From contig JAKSYS010000212.1 in assembly GCA_022925895.1 (NCBI GenBank), positions 23,763-87,762 on the forward strand: a stretch of DNA of 64,000 nt, in the 5' to 3' direction. Under the pieces are notes generated by a model. The model saw nothing but the letters and a program-made list of their open reading frames with translations. It had not been told where the DNA came from and did no database searches. Below are positions 31,670-41,758 of the stretch, piece by piece; position 1 is the stretch's first letter, and every line of letters starts with the position of its first letter. This stretch comes from Fragilaria crotonensis. Its lineage: Eukaryota > Bacillariophyta > Fragilariophyceae > Fragilariales > Fragilariaceae. The position numbers were made by a program, and so were the translations under genes.

Positions 31670-32020
31670 TCAGGACAGGGACATGGACGAGGTCCGAAGG
31701 ACGAGCGATCTTTGAGGCGCTGGTTGATCAAGCGCTGCAATGCAGGCTTTCAACGAGATGATGTGATTGCGATCACGGGCGTGATACATGCCGAAACCAG
31801 AGTCCGTCAGCAAAGGTATCAAATCCTCCGAGAGCCAGGTGGTATCTTGGAGTTGTTGGAGGACCGAATCGCGGATCACGTCGTGGTAGTTGTCAAGAAG
31901 TGTCTTCGTAAGGACGTTGAAGACTTCTGTGAGTGGGATTTCCGCCATTGGGCAGTCCACAATGTCGATGGTGACAACGAGACAGTCATCATCGTGCCGG
32001 AGCTCCCCTGCGTCTGACAT
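31670..32020 (-). CDS. probable copia gag N-terminus
   Basis: This is 116 codons in the element leader, starting at an ATG about 140 bases inside the 5' LTR. It has good protein composition (LTEVFNVLTKTLLDNYHDVI, TTWLSEDLIPLLTDSG) but no recognised domain. It ends just before the Pro-rich gag frame and could be its N-terminus after one frame change, or an independent small protein. Confidence 0.5.
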   Translation of the reverse strand: MSDAGELRHDDDCLVVTIDIVDCPMAEIPLTEVFNVLTKTLLDNYHDVIRDSVLQQLQDTTWLSEDLIPLLTDSGFGMYHARDRNHIISLKACIAALDQPAPQRSLVLRTSSMSLS

Positions 32021-32162
32021 GTTAATATCAGGTCTTCAGAAATATGCGGTCCTGGATGGATGATTCCGAATCGGAGTGGTAACGTGGTTCTTGGTATCGT
32101 ACGACACAAAGAACACGAGAGAACGCAGACTTATTCGGAGTGGCGCAGAATTCAATCGTATA

Positions 32163-32179
32163 CGTTTGGGCTCATAACC
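32163..32179 (-). other. primer-binding site, complementary to Met-tRNA anticodon arm
   Basis: The plus strand reads CGTTTGGGCTCATAACC directly next to the 5' LTR. GGGCTCATAACC is the anticodon stem-loop of initiator Met tRNA (anticodon CAT), as used by Drosophila copia and yeast Ty5, which prime from a half-tRNA rather than from the tRNA 3' end. Confidence 0.8.
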
Positions 32180-32591
32180 TGTGAGACCCTCTCTAGTACG
32201 GCAGCTTCACATACGTTGGCTCGCTTGGGAGTCGAGTTAGTGCGAGACCGTCAGAAACAGAAGAGGGAGAACACGACAGCACAATGAACGGAAGAGCGGC
32301 GATATCCGACGAGGTACGCAGTGGCGAGGGTGTCGGTGATAGTGATGTCGTGAGTTATAGATGGGGACGAAGCAACAACTGTACCTCTTCACCCTTACGA
32401 TCGTAGACCGGCAAGAATGCAGTGGAGGTAATAGTTTTAGGCTAAGTTAAAGTTGTGAGCCGATGGAGTACATCGGCCTTAAGCTAAACTAGTCGGAGTT
32501 GCACATGCGTCATGCATGTCAACGACTGTAGATAGTAGACTGTGCGCGATTAGACGATTGCACAGTAGCAAGAATGAAATATGCACTGACA
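32180..32591 (-). repeat. copia 5' LTR (412 bp)
   Basis: This is the same length and, by reading, the same sequence as 25342-25753. It should carry the promoter for the minus-strand element. Confidence 0.95.
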
Positions 32592-32596
32592 CGAAT
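32592..32596. repeat. copia target-site duplication, CGAAT
   Basis: This is the partner of 25337-25341. Confidence 0.93.
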
Positions 32597-34099
32597 CATC
32601 CTTTATGGTGGCCTCGCGGTGACGGCGCTCCCCTAAGGGGAGTAGATCATGAACAAACTTGAAATGCTGAACCCGATGATGTGGTCGAAGACGTTTGAAG
32701 TGCTTACCAAAGGTGTGGAAGTCAATTGAATCCCAGGTCTTATTGTCCCAGTCGTGGCGATGTTGAACATATTGGCGCTGATGATATCCATTGACATGAA
32801 AGCGGATGCAGTCATTGTATTGACTCGTGACTGGGATACCGTTTATGTAGATCGAAACTTGTTGATTCGAGCTGTGGTCGATTGTTTCGATCGCGCGAAG
32901 GCGGCCATGTTGTCGATATCGAGTTGCGAGAAAGTCTGCATCAATATTTAAACGAGCGGACAAAGGCAACCTATCGTACGCCATAGAGTTATCTTGGTGT
33001 GCCTTGACCCATCGAGGTTTAAATGGACGCTTGAGGTCTCTTAGGCGCGATGAAATAATGGACAAGAGATCGGAATCGGGGGGCATGCGAGTGGGACGAT
33101 GTCCTCGGCCGCAGAATTTGTGAAAACGGCTGATCGCGGAAGTGCTATCAGTGTACCAACGGAACGAACAACGGTGACGAATACCCCAGAAACCGGAGAG
33201 AGATGAGAGGAATAATAGTGACGACGCGCATCCACCGAGCTCACTTCTTGTCGATGAGTTTGTATCGATGGGACCGTCGACCGGTCCCGAGCATTGATAA
33301 AGCACCTCTTTACCCGAGCTCAGTACCCAACCGTGGGTAGCTGACATTTCACCAAGTCCGCCGTCGGATGCCAGATGTAACCGAGCTTTCGAACGGAAGG
33401 CCCTCCAGATTTTTATGTCGGAGCTCATTTGCTCCAAGCCATCGAGTAATCGTCGTTCAGTTCGTGAAAGTACAGTAGAGAGATATTCGTCGAAAGACTC
33501 CATGTCATTGACAGGTGTGCTGGGCTCGTGGGACATCGCAGTTTGTGAAGGTTTTGAAACCGGGGTTTTCTTCCAGTATGGAATGTAGCGGAGAAAGGAC
33601 GACGAGATGAAGCGTTTCCACAAGCGGACCTGAGCTTTGGATGGTTGGAGTTGGCGGGGCCATGTGTCTGACATTTGAAACCCATCCGGACGTTTGGCAT
33701 CAAGATAGGACAAAAGAATTCGGTTCGGACGCTCTGGATCAGACATCTCGGCGAGCGTCGTAACTTGGAGCCAAGTTCGAACTAGATTTAGATCGAGTTG
33801 TTGAGCAGGACTGTAGCGCTGGAGATGGGAGGCATTCATTATATATTCATCCGTCGGTCCCTGGAGCTGGTCATTGTGGATATCTGACACTTTAATTGAC
33901 ATATTGTGGTTGGCAAGAAATTGGCGAATGGATAAAATCCACGATGGGGTCAAGTATGATATGTGTTTCCGCGGTTCCTCGAGCAAGTAGAATCCAACTC
34001 CGGCCTCTCGTTGAGAGTATTGTAGATTTAGACGTATAAGATTTCCCGCTTCTGAGTCGCTGTACAAGGAGTTTCGGAGAAATTTAATAGCTTCTATCC
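32597..34099 (-). CDS. LINE ORF2, RNase H part, cut by the copia insertion
   Basis: This is continuous with ORF2 upstream except for a single missing base near 34097: RTEAG in one frame continues as IEAIKFLRNSLYSDSEAGN in the next. RNase H motifs: LHLASDGGLGEMSATHGW (first Asp), SSTRSELGGCASSL (Glu), FRWYTDSTSAISRF (Asp) and WVKAHQDNSMAYDRLP. A basic C-terminal region leads up to the copia target site at 32592. The open frame runs a further 15 codons into the LTR before a stop, which is an artefact of the insertion. Confidence 0.85.
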
Positions 34100-37000
34100 C
34101 GCTTCGGTGCGTAGGTCATAAAGACCCAACCCTCCAAGTTCTGTGGGACCATGGCGGAGTGACGTCGGAATCGTGCTGCTCAGATGGAATTTTTGAAGCA
34201 TAGACTTGATGACATTGGTCTGTACAGACGCCAGAGATTCTTCGTCAACCGCTATAGCAGCCAAGCTATAACGCATAGATGGGATGTATATGGATCGGTG
34301 GAAGATGGCGACGTCTGTTTCCGTTAGTCGCGGGGAAAGAATACTGCGGGAGAAGTCGTCCGCCTTTTTCTTCAACATGTGTAGGTGATCCGAAAAGTCG
34401 CCCATCGGGTTGAGGTATACGCCCAACATGCGGGATGATTGCTGCAGACCGTTCCTCTTGATAGTAGTTGTTGTCGTAGACTCACCCTGGGTGAGAGCGA
34501 TTGTGGGATCGTCTTGTTGTATTTTTCTGATGACTGGTCGTCCGTTTTTCCATTCCCAGCGGAGGACATACCATGAGCACTTAGTGAGATTTAACTTGCC
34601 ACCGGAAAGCGATAAAAGCTTCTCCCAGGTTTGGGCTGTCTCTTCGAGACGAGCGATGAGATCAGTGAAACTTGTGTCGTCGCTTGAGGTGAAGCCGACA
34701 GAGGTGTCATCAACAAAAGCATCAGAGGATCGTGAATGCCTCCTCGCGCCAGAAACGGGTACAAAATTCATTCTGTGAGGTATCAGACGATCGAAGGTAT
34801 GAAGAAGAAGAACCACAAGGGTAAGCCAGACAGCTGGAGAAGCGCCGCTTCCTTGTCCGGTACCAAACAGAGGAGCAAATGGTGTCCCTTGGTAGTTGGC
34901 TTCAGAAATCCCATGAATGGTTTTAACTGTATACTGCATAAATTGGAGTGCCTCAGCGTGAAGTCGGATGGCGTTACGTGGCATACCGCACCTTCTAGCC
35001 GCGAGCATTCCGAGGGCAACGATGATTCGATCGTAGCACGCAGACGCATCATTGTCGAAACGAGCGAGGTCGTGTTTGAGAATCCTACACAAGTCTGAGG
35101 TAAGGTGAGTGAGCATTATAGGATCCATCGCAGTACGCCGGGGTATCGAGCCGTGTTGAGAGTCGTGTAGTAGATCCAACGAGACGGCATGACGTACTAG
35201 CCTGTGGCCCCACTGTAGCTTGAGGAAGAAGTTGTAATCTGCTTCGAAGAGATGGATGATGCGTAGTCGATGTATCTTGGGCGAGCCCACATCTTTTTCA
35301 ATCATGACATTTGTAGCCTGGCACCAGCGGGGAATAGCGATGCCACGGGATACAGCGATATTCATAAACTGCACGAAACATTTCAGTAGTACAGGGTGTT
35401 GAATAATAGCCTTGTAGTGTCCAAGATGGCGCCCCGACGGAGAGGTTGACGTACGCTCCTTCCATGCTTTGAATCCTCGAAGCACATCATCTTCCGATAT
35501 ATCCGTTGGGATTTCGCCATGATTGATAACCGTCGACGGGATGACAAAGGAAGCGAGGAATTCCCGGAGATAATTGTCGTGAGAAACCCAGTGAGGCGGT
35601 ACATTTCCAGCGAGTAATTCTTCAGAAGCCGGAGAGAGGCTAGTAAACGTAAGTGCATCATGAATGACCCCATGGCCGCACGGGGAAGAAGATGCTGCTC
35701 TGAATGAGTCGCGGTTGTATTCGAGCAGGTGACGATCTATCTCTTCCCGAGTAACGATTGTTTCCCACAGGATATCTTCGCTGGGAGTGTCTTGAGTTAT
35801 TTGATACGCCGAATAGGTGTCTATATCCAGGGCCGAAGTGGTTGAGGGAACGATGACTTTCGAGAGCCCAGACTGCTCTGATGGGCGGACAATCTTTCGA
35901 ATATTCCCAAACACGTGTCGGATACTTTCACCAGTTATAGTCGTCTGGACAATCTTTGCTTTGCGTCTTGACTCCTCTTTGGTAGCGGGATTTGTATCCT
36001 CTTGGTAGGTCTCCAATAGCTCTTGATAGGTGTGTAGCCGGAGTGGAACAGATTGTTTTTGAATACGACGAAATTCCCTGTTGGCTCGGTTCAAAGACAA
36101 ACGGATCTGATCAATCGATAAGCTCTGTCCCAATGATGGGAGTCGGAAGGCCGGATCATTCGTTTGAATTTCCATTTGCCATCGACAGAAGGTCGTTGCA
36201 TAATTTTCGTCTCGTAGTTTCTCTCGTAGGCGAAGAAGCCAGTACCTGCGTAGTATAGCTGAGTTCCGCAATGTCGGCGACCAGGCACACTTCTGAGGAG
36301 GGCGTCGTAAAGTCCTTTCGCCGAGTTCCATGGCCCGTCCTTGGTCGTTGTCCCATTTGATGAGTGCCGAACGAATTTCGTCGCGATCCATGGAGTCCCG
36401 TACATCATAAAGATGTTGAATTCGTTCTATCATCCGATGTTGAGCATAATAAGATAGCATAGCATTATGGTACGTCGTAACCTTTTCTGGATTACCTGTG
36501 TAAAGATCCCGTGATTGCAGGGAATTTATGGACTGCCAAGGAGGAGTTGTCATGAATTCCGGAGAAAGATCTACATACAAGCTTCGGTGGTCGGATTGAG
36601 GTCCCTCTGTGTACGCCAGAGATCCACTGCGAATAACATGCCGTCGAGCATCTGCACAGCCAAATATGAAATCAATACGGCGATGAGCCGAACCAATGAA
36701 GGTTGAGGGAGGCGGATCATGGGAATGTAAATCCTGGAGACCGCATCTCGCAAGTACATCCGTGAGCTGTTTGTCGTCCAGAGTTGAATTTGCATCAAGC
36801 ATGAGAATAGTACTGTAACCCGATTCCTGGAGGTCCAAGATGACTTTCTGAAGGTCGACAAAGAAAAGTCTTCTTGGATTTGGTGATGGGTGGTTGTGTT
36901 CTCTGAAAAATTCGTATTCCCGAAGAAACGAACTTCCAATGGGAGAGGTTTGTGGAGAGCCTGAGCAAACTCTGTACGCAGTGATGATGGATAATTTTTT

Positions 37001-37520
37001 GTTATCGGGACCTGCCAGTTTGACGCCGCTCCATCGACCCAATCCAGTAGCATCCAAAATATCCGAACCATCAACTCGAGATGCGAGAGAACCAAGAATA
37101 CTCGTGAGATTGCCTCCAGATTGGAATGATTCTGACTGTAGACATTTATCAATGTCCGTAGAGACCATTCCAAACACAGTTTTGCTTTGACGAACATATC
37201 GACGTAAGGTTGAGCGGAAATCAGACGACAAGTGATGATGGGACCAACATGTATTTGTTTCAGATAATCCCATAATGTCCACATCGAGGCCCTGCAAACA
37301 CTTTAGGTAATAGTTGTAGTCTTCTTTGGTGGAAGTGTAGGTAAGACCCTTCACGTTTTGAAAAAAGAGCCTGATCGATCCGGTGGGCTTTTGTATCACT
37401 GGATCGCCATAGGAGACCGAGGGTGCCGGGTCAATGCTTGTATGACGTGGTTGGCGTCCGGGTCGGGTGGAGGGGATAGAAAGCAAACGGGAAACTGGGA
37501 CGAGGGAATAGAAGGATCAA
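34094..37520 (-). CDS. LINE ORF2, endonuclease and reverse transcriptase
   Basis: This is an open frame of over 1,130 codons. An apurinic-type endonuclease comes first: IRLFFQNVKGL, DIMGLSETN, ILMLDANSTLDD, STFIGSAHRRIDFIFG and GPQSDHRSLYVDL. Reverse transcriptase follows: LARFDNDASACYDRI (first catalytic Asp), LFGTGQGSGASPAVW and the active site SSDAFVDDTSVGF. Together they nick the target and copy the RNA in place. No ATG precedes the endonuclease motifs in this frame; it opens after a TGA near 37521, 37 bases past the ORF1 stop. A non-AUG start, reinitiation or frameshifting must therefore be used. The frame breaks by one base near 34097. Confidence 0.92.
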
Positions 37521-37556
37521 TGGGCTGTCGGCGGGAAACTCGTGGCGTTCGGACTG

Positions 37557-40430
37557 CTATGGTTGCGATGCCCGACGATGAGAGGGGGTTGCATTTGTGT
37601 CCTTATCTTCTTGATTTGGTGGACTTGCTGTGTATTGACTCTCAGGGTCAGGGTTATCGTTTTCAGCAACAGATGATGCTGTGTTGCTCTTATTGGCTTG
37701 AGCGATGTGTTCCAGTTGTAGCATTGCTTCATCGAGAGAGTCGAGGGACCCTTGCGAGGAGTTGGTTGGTGGCGAGGAGACAGGCTGATTTGCTTCTTCC
37801 ATGGCCCGGGCGAGCTGGCGACGGACAGGGTCATTGGATGGCTTCTGACCTGACTTAAGGCGTTTGTGTTCAGGCGACTGAATGGCGCTTAGGGATTCGG
37901 AAGACATCGAGGAGCGAGAGGAGCTGGAGTTGGAATGAGATGCACAATTCACTTGTTCCTCGTCGAGATGATGGGTATGAGGGCGAGCGACAATACCAGT
38001 GTCCAACGAGGGATCGATCGGGTCAGAGACACTCATCGGATCCAGTGTAGAGTTGTTGCTGGGATTTCCACTGTGTGTCAACAGGCGATTGACAACAAGC
38101 ATCAGTTTCTCAAGGCTTGTATTCATGTTTTCCATGTTGTGATGTGAGGACTCGATGTGACCCTTTACCGTTTCAACCATGCGAGACTCGAAAATAGTTA
38201 GCCTTTGCCCAAAATCCGTTTGTACTTCATCCAGTTTGGTATCGATATCGTCGATCCGATGGAGTTTCCGTTCGATATGGGAAAGCCGCTCAGAATTTTT
38301 GGCATCCTGCTTTTCATTGGTTTTCTTTTGCCGTTGGATGGCAACATCAAGTTCTCTTAGCTTAGCAGAACTGGTGGACATGCGGCCATCGCTCAACTTT
38401 GAAGGAGAAGTAACCGTTGATCCTGCAGTGGAAGAATCATCAGACTGCTGGTCGCCAGAAGAATCCGATTTGTGACGTCGTTGACTGTATTGTTGGCGGA
38501 GTGATTCAGCGGAAGTAAGAGGACGCGTGATCTGACTAACGGACGATGAATCTGTAATACCAGATTCCGGGGTGGTGACCGAACATTGTTCCACTTCCGA
38601 ATCTTTGGATGTAGGAGAGGGTGAGGACGAATGTTTGGTTGCCGATAAACGTTTGATGAAATCCAAGTTTGCAATAACACTTTTGCTGAATTGGATGTAG
38701 GGAGGAGGACCGACGTTTTCGCGGAATTGAGCTTCGCGCTGCGTGAACGGATAAAGACGTCTGCGGTAGTCTTCTAGGGCCAAGGTTGCAGCTTCGGTGT
38801 ATGGTGGTGTAAACAAGAGGTATGGCAATTGGTCCAGACCACCATTAACAACGTCACACTGAGCAGATGATTTCCCGTCAAGATCTTTGATGCTCCTAGC
38901 CCATTCTCGGGTGGTGCGTTCAATGAAACTTCCATCTGGTTGGTACTCTTTGCGAGGTCGGTCCAAATTCGAGAGAAGAGGGGAGAGGGGTAGCCAACGA
39001 AGGGATTTAACATACTCGTCGTGGGTTTGGAACAAAGCGTGCGCTTCTGAGTCCGTCATCTGGGAGAAGGCAAACCGAGGGATGTAGAGAGCCGAGCTTT
39101 CACCAGTTAAAATAGAAGCTAATGCTTCGCTGAGAGCATGAACATTCTTGTTGCCACACTGTACCGCCAGGTGTGGAATTTGTTGGTCCAGGGGAGTACG
39201 TTTATGGAGGAGAATGTCAAAAGGGGACGTAGATTGTGGTAGCATCAGTCGAAGACTCTGCAGATACCTAAGACGGTGCGTTGTCATAGGAGCTTTGAGT
39301 AGAATATAGCCGGCAACAACCAATTTTCCGCTGATACTTGTGCAATTGGAGAACGAGACAGTAACATCATGTTTGTCGAGTTTTTCCTTTGTGGTCTCAA
39401 GATTCCTCCATTTACTGGGGTTTGTGCTGGAGAATCCGAAACGAATAGGGATAACAATCATCGATTTGGAAGGTATGATTCCAATAGAGGGACAGATATA
39501 CTGACGAACTTCGTCTGGAGACATTTTGGAGATGGAGTTATTCACATCAGTTCCAGAGTGTTGCCATTTGTATAGAAAGCCATCATCGTCATCGAAAAGG
39601 TCATCCAGGAGCTTATAAATCTCCTCCTTCAGTTGCTGAGTATTGCGCGAGAGTTGATTAACGTCAAGAGGTACCTTCCAGCGCAGAGTAACTCGATGGG
39701 TGCCATCACATACAGGGACGTTGAGAGTAGGAATCAACGCGGACTGTTTGCCATCTGAAGCAGCTGATTGTTCGTCGCGATCCGAAGGGCGTTTTTGTCC
39801 TCTGGACACCGTGGAAGTGCTAGCTTTGGATGTCTCCTCAACAATAGTGCCTGGTTTGGAACGGTTTGAGAGGAGAGATGATGCCGTGACAAAAGTCTTT
39901 GTAGGATTGGCTTTTTTGAGCTTGTTCGACTTAGATGGAACTTCAGACCACGGATTGGAAAGAGATTGGGTTCGAGAGAACTCTTTCCAGGTAGTGATGT
40001 TGGTGTCAAGTTTGAAGGCGGAATCAGCATGCTTTGCCAAGTAAGGTTGTGATCTCGTCGCTCCCCAGGCTTGGAGCTTGGGAGGTATGTCTATCTTTTG
40101 ATCAAGATGATAGGCATACTGATACCAGACGAGACAATGCATCTTGAGAGGATCGATAACACCGTCTTCCATGATTGAGTCGAACGTGAAACCATCTACG
40201 ACATAACGGCCAAGAGTAATGTAACGGTGCCACAAGGTAGGAGTGGTGGAGTCACGATATTCTTTTTCGGTCATTTCGCGAATGTTGGATTCTGGCGTTG
40301 TTTCAGGGAGCGTTGTCACGTAAACTGGAGGATCAATCCAGGTAGAGGTGTCAAAGTCGAAAATGGGATCATGTGGAGGAGTTGGGGAGTCGAAGGGGAG
40401 AGCGACGGCTGGTGCCGACTTGTCGATCAT
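37557..40430 (-). CDS. LINE ORF1 (RNA-binding or gag-like), 957 residues
   Basis: The start is the ATG at 40430 in the strong context CTCACCATG; the open frame reaches 40454 without another ATG. The N-terminal half includes LWHRYITLGRYVVDGFTFDS and IPPKLQAWGATRSQPYL, which recur in decayed form at 58.3-60.2 kb, so this is a family signature. Around residue 580 it has YPFTQREAQFRENVGPPPY. A Lys/Glu/Gln-rich coiled coil lies at about 690-790 (HIERKLHRIDDIDTKL), and the C-terminus is Ser/Asn-rich. No CCHC knuckle is seen. In LINEs, ORF1 proteins trimerise through such coiled coils and bind the element RNA. At over 950 residues it is large for an ORF1. It is uninterrupted. Confidence 0.85.
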   Translation of the reverse strand: MIDKSAPAVALPFDSPTPPHDPIFDFDTSTWIDPPVYVTTLPETTPESNIREMTEKEYRDSTTPTLWHRYITLGRYVVDGFTFDSIMEDGVIDPLKMHCLVWYQYAYHLDQKIDIPPKLQAWGATRSQPYLAKHADSAFKLDTNITTWKEFSRTQSLSNPWSEVPSKSNKLKKANPTKTFVTASSLLSNRSKPGTIVEETSKASTSTVSRGQKRPSDRDEQSAASDGKQSALIPTLNVPVCDGTHRVTLRWKVPLDVNQLSRNTQQLKEEIYKLLDDLFDDDDGFLYKWQHSGTDVNNSISKMSPDEVRQYICPSIGIIPSKSMIVIPIRFGFSSTNPSKWRNLETTKEKLDKHDVTVSFSNCTSISGKLVVAGYILLKAPMTTHRLRYLQSLRLMLPQSTSPFDILLHKRTPLDQQIPHLAVQCGNKNVHALSEALASILTGESSALYIPRFAFSQMTDSEAHALFQTHDEYVKSLRWLPLSPLLSNLDRPRKEYQPDGSFIERTTREWARSIKDLDGKSSAQCDVVNGGLDQLPYLLFTPPYTEAATLALEDYRRRLYPFTQREAQFRENVGPPPYIQFSKSVIANLDFIKRLSATKHSSSPSPTSKDSEVEQCSVTTPESGITDSSSVSQITRPLTSAESLRQQYSQRRHKSDSSGDQQSDDSSTAGSTVTSPSKLSDGRMSTSSAKLRELDVAIQRQKKTNEKQDAKNSERLSHIERKLHRIDDIDTKLDEVQTDFGQRLTIFESRMVETVKGHIESSHHNMENMNTSLEKLMLVVNRLLTHSGNPSNNSTLDPMSVSDPIDPSLDTGIVARPHTHHLDEEQVNCASHSNSSSSRSSMSSESLSAIQSPEHKRLKSGQKPSNDPVRRQLARAMEEANQPVSSPPTNSSQGSLDSLDEAMLQLEHIAQANKSNTASSVAENDNPDPESQYTASPPNQEDKDTNATPSHRRASQP

Positions 40431-40523
40431 GGTGAGTTTCAACGAAAACACCACGTTGGAAGAATACTAAGGGACGGACGACGGACAGAACGTAGTTTCG
40501 AAAACTTAGACTGTGAAAAGTGT

Positions 40524-40540
40524 CCACATCATTGTCTTCA
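40524..40540. repeat. target-site duplication of the LINE, left copy in transposase sense
   Basis: This is the same 16-17 bases as at 24482-24498. On the minus strand the transposase reads TTGANEDNDV up to this point. Confidence 0.9.
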
Positions 40541-41758
40541 TTTGCACCGGTGGTAGAGTTGTTGCTACTAGATGGTGTACTCATAGTAGTAGCAGCATTG
40601 TCAAGTGATTCCTTTATCCACAAAGCTGCAAGTCTCGGGACAACTGTCGAAAGAATGAACTGATACACTGCTTTGATTGATAGATGCGCTAGGTTCTTCA
40701 AACCGAATGAAACAATCTGCTCCTTTGTACAGGGATACACTTCGAGAAGTCGAGGGAGTGGTTGCTTTTCACACTGAACCGACAGATTTGGGTGCGGGAA
40801 GCTTTCGTACTTCCTGAATGCAATGCTCCAATTCGATACTGTTTTATAGAAGATTGCTTGCTTCATCCCGAAGGAATTCAAAAGCTGACAAGCTCTTGAA
40901 CAACAGTCTTGCCATGTCCACTCATTCATTTTTCAAGCGCCAACTGGTAGGCATAGCAAAGAAGTGTTGCTCGTTGCCGAATTTCCCAGATCTCGGCCTT
41001 GGTGCATACATCGTTGTCATCGCGACCAACTACAACGTTTCTCAATTATCTTCCCTCTCGTGAACACTTTGAAGCAACAGGATTCGCCTCTGGACCGCTT
41101 CCATTGGAGTTTCAGAATCAAGATCATCAATGCAGTCAATTTTGCAGTTGTTGTTAAGCCGAGTACAAGTTTTCTTCGGTTTGAACAGTTGGTATGCTTC
41201 AGGACTGCAGGGCCAGTACAAGCCTGATAGTAGACCAACAGAAGTAGAATCAACAAGCAGCTCATCATCTTGATCCCCTACCCTCGGCCGTTTGTTTGGA
41301 GATTCTGTCTCAACAGCATCTTGTCCTTCAGTGTTTTGTCCGATGTCGATAGCAGCCGTAGTCGTCACATCGGGAGCAGCTCAGCACGATCTAGTACTTG
41401 GAATGACTAGCACATTTGATGGTGCTGCTTCCATTACCTTGTCCCTCCATGCACTGTTGAGGGGAAATGGGTACCGAACCTGCCTTGATTCTTCAGTGAA
41501 ATAGTAAAAGAAGGTCTTTTGAAACGTAATTCTGAATACACCCATCATATTGGATCCATCAAATTGATGGATTGCTACTCCAAACAACAAGGGGGACTTG
41601 GACATGGCACTGTTGAACTTTCTCACATCAATGGTGAGGGAAACATCAATGAGGTTCAATTTGGTTAATGCTTCAACGAGCGAATGTTGATGCTGGGAGC
41701 CAGCAATTTGATAATCTTGGTCCGTACGTGATGTCCAATCGCATGAGCATGATAGCAC
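40540..41758 (-). pseudogene. DDE-superfamily transposase, 5' part of the split element
   Basis: The minus strand upstream of the LINE reads EIWEIRQRATLLCYAYQLAL, then after a one-base shift near 40928 MNEWTWQDCCSRACQLLN, WSIAFRKYESFPHPNLSVQC, and LKNLAHLSIKAVYQFILSTV. This is the N-terminal region that precedes SWRWMRLLGF in the same transposase family, whose remainder is at 22528-24497. Further upstream, two frames in register (41758-41381 and 41368-41042) are separated by a TGA at 41379-41381. They contain SPNKRPRVGDQDDEL (nuclear-signal-like) and may be the true N-terminus or another gene. At least two frame breaks and one stop make it a relic older than the LINE. Confidence 0.7.

Larger units (their letters stand above)
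25342..32591 (-). mobile_element. copia-type LTR retrotransposon, 7,250 bp
   Basis: It has two 412-bp LTRs in direct orientation (25342-25753, 32180-32591), a CGAAT target duplication, a primer-binding site next to the 5' LTR (32163-32179) and a purine tract next to the 3' LTR (25756-25762). Domain order on the minus strand is gag with a CCHC zinc knuckle, protease, integrase, reverse transcriptase, RNase H. Integrase before reverse transcriptase defines Ty1/copia, and diatom members are known as CoDi elements. The LTRs show no difference on reading, so insertion is recent. The coding region nevertheless changes frame about seven times, as listed in the separate entries. Confidence 0.96.
24499..40523 (-). 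mobile_element. non-LTR (LINE-type) retrotransposon, interrupted by a copia element
   Basis: The span is about 16.0 kb, of which 7.25 kb is the nested copia element and its target duplication, leaving a LINE of about 8.8 kb. On the minus strand the order is a short 5' leader (40523-40431), ORF1, a gap of about 40 nt, ORF2 with apurinic-type endonuclease, reverse transcriptase, RNase H and a C-terminal CPCC..H..C motif, and a 3' UTR. The 3' end is an A/T tail reading TATTTTATTTTATT next to the target duplication. The 16-17 bp duplication, lack of LTRs and terminal tail are hallmarks of target-primed integration. ORF1 is uninterrupted, so the copy is fairly young. ORF2 has one frameshift and the copia insertion. 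Confidence 0.9.

Noticed and set aside
40369-40523. Continuation of the 40929-40369 frame past 40524 as part of the transposase
   Set aside because: Beyond the target duplication this frame runs through the LINE leader and ORF1 start. The true continuation is at 24481.
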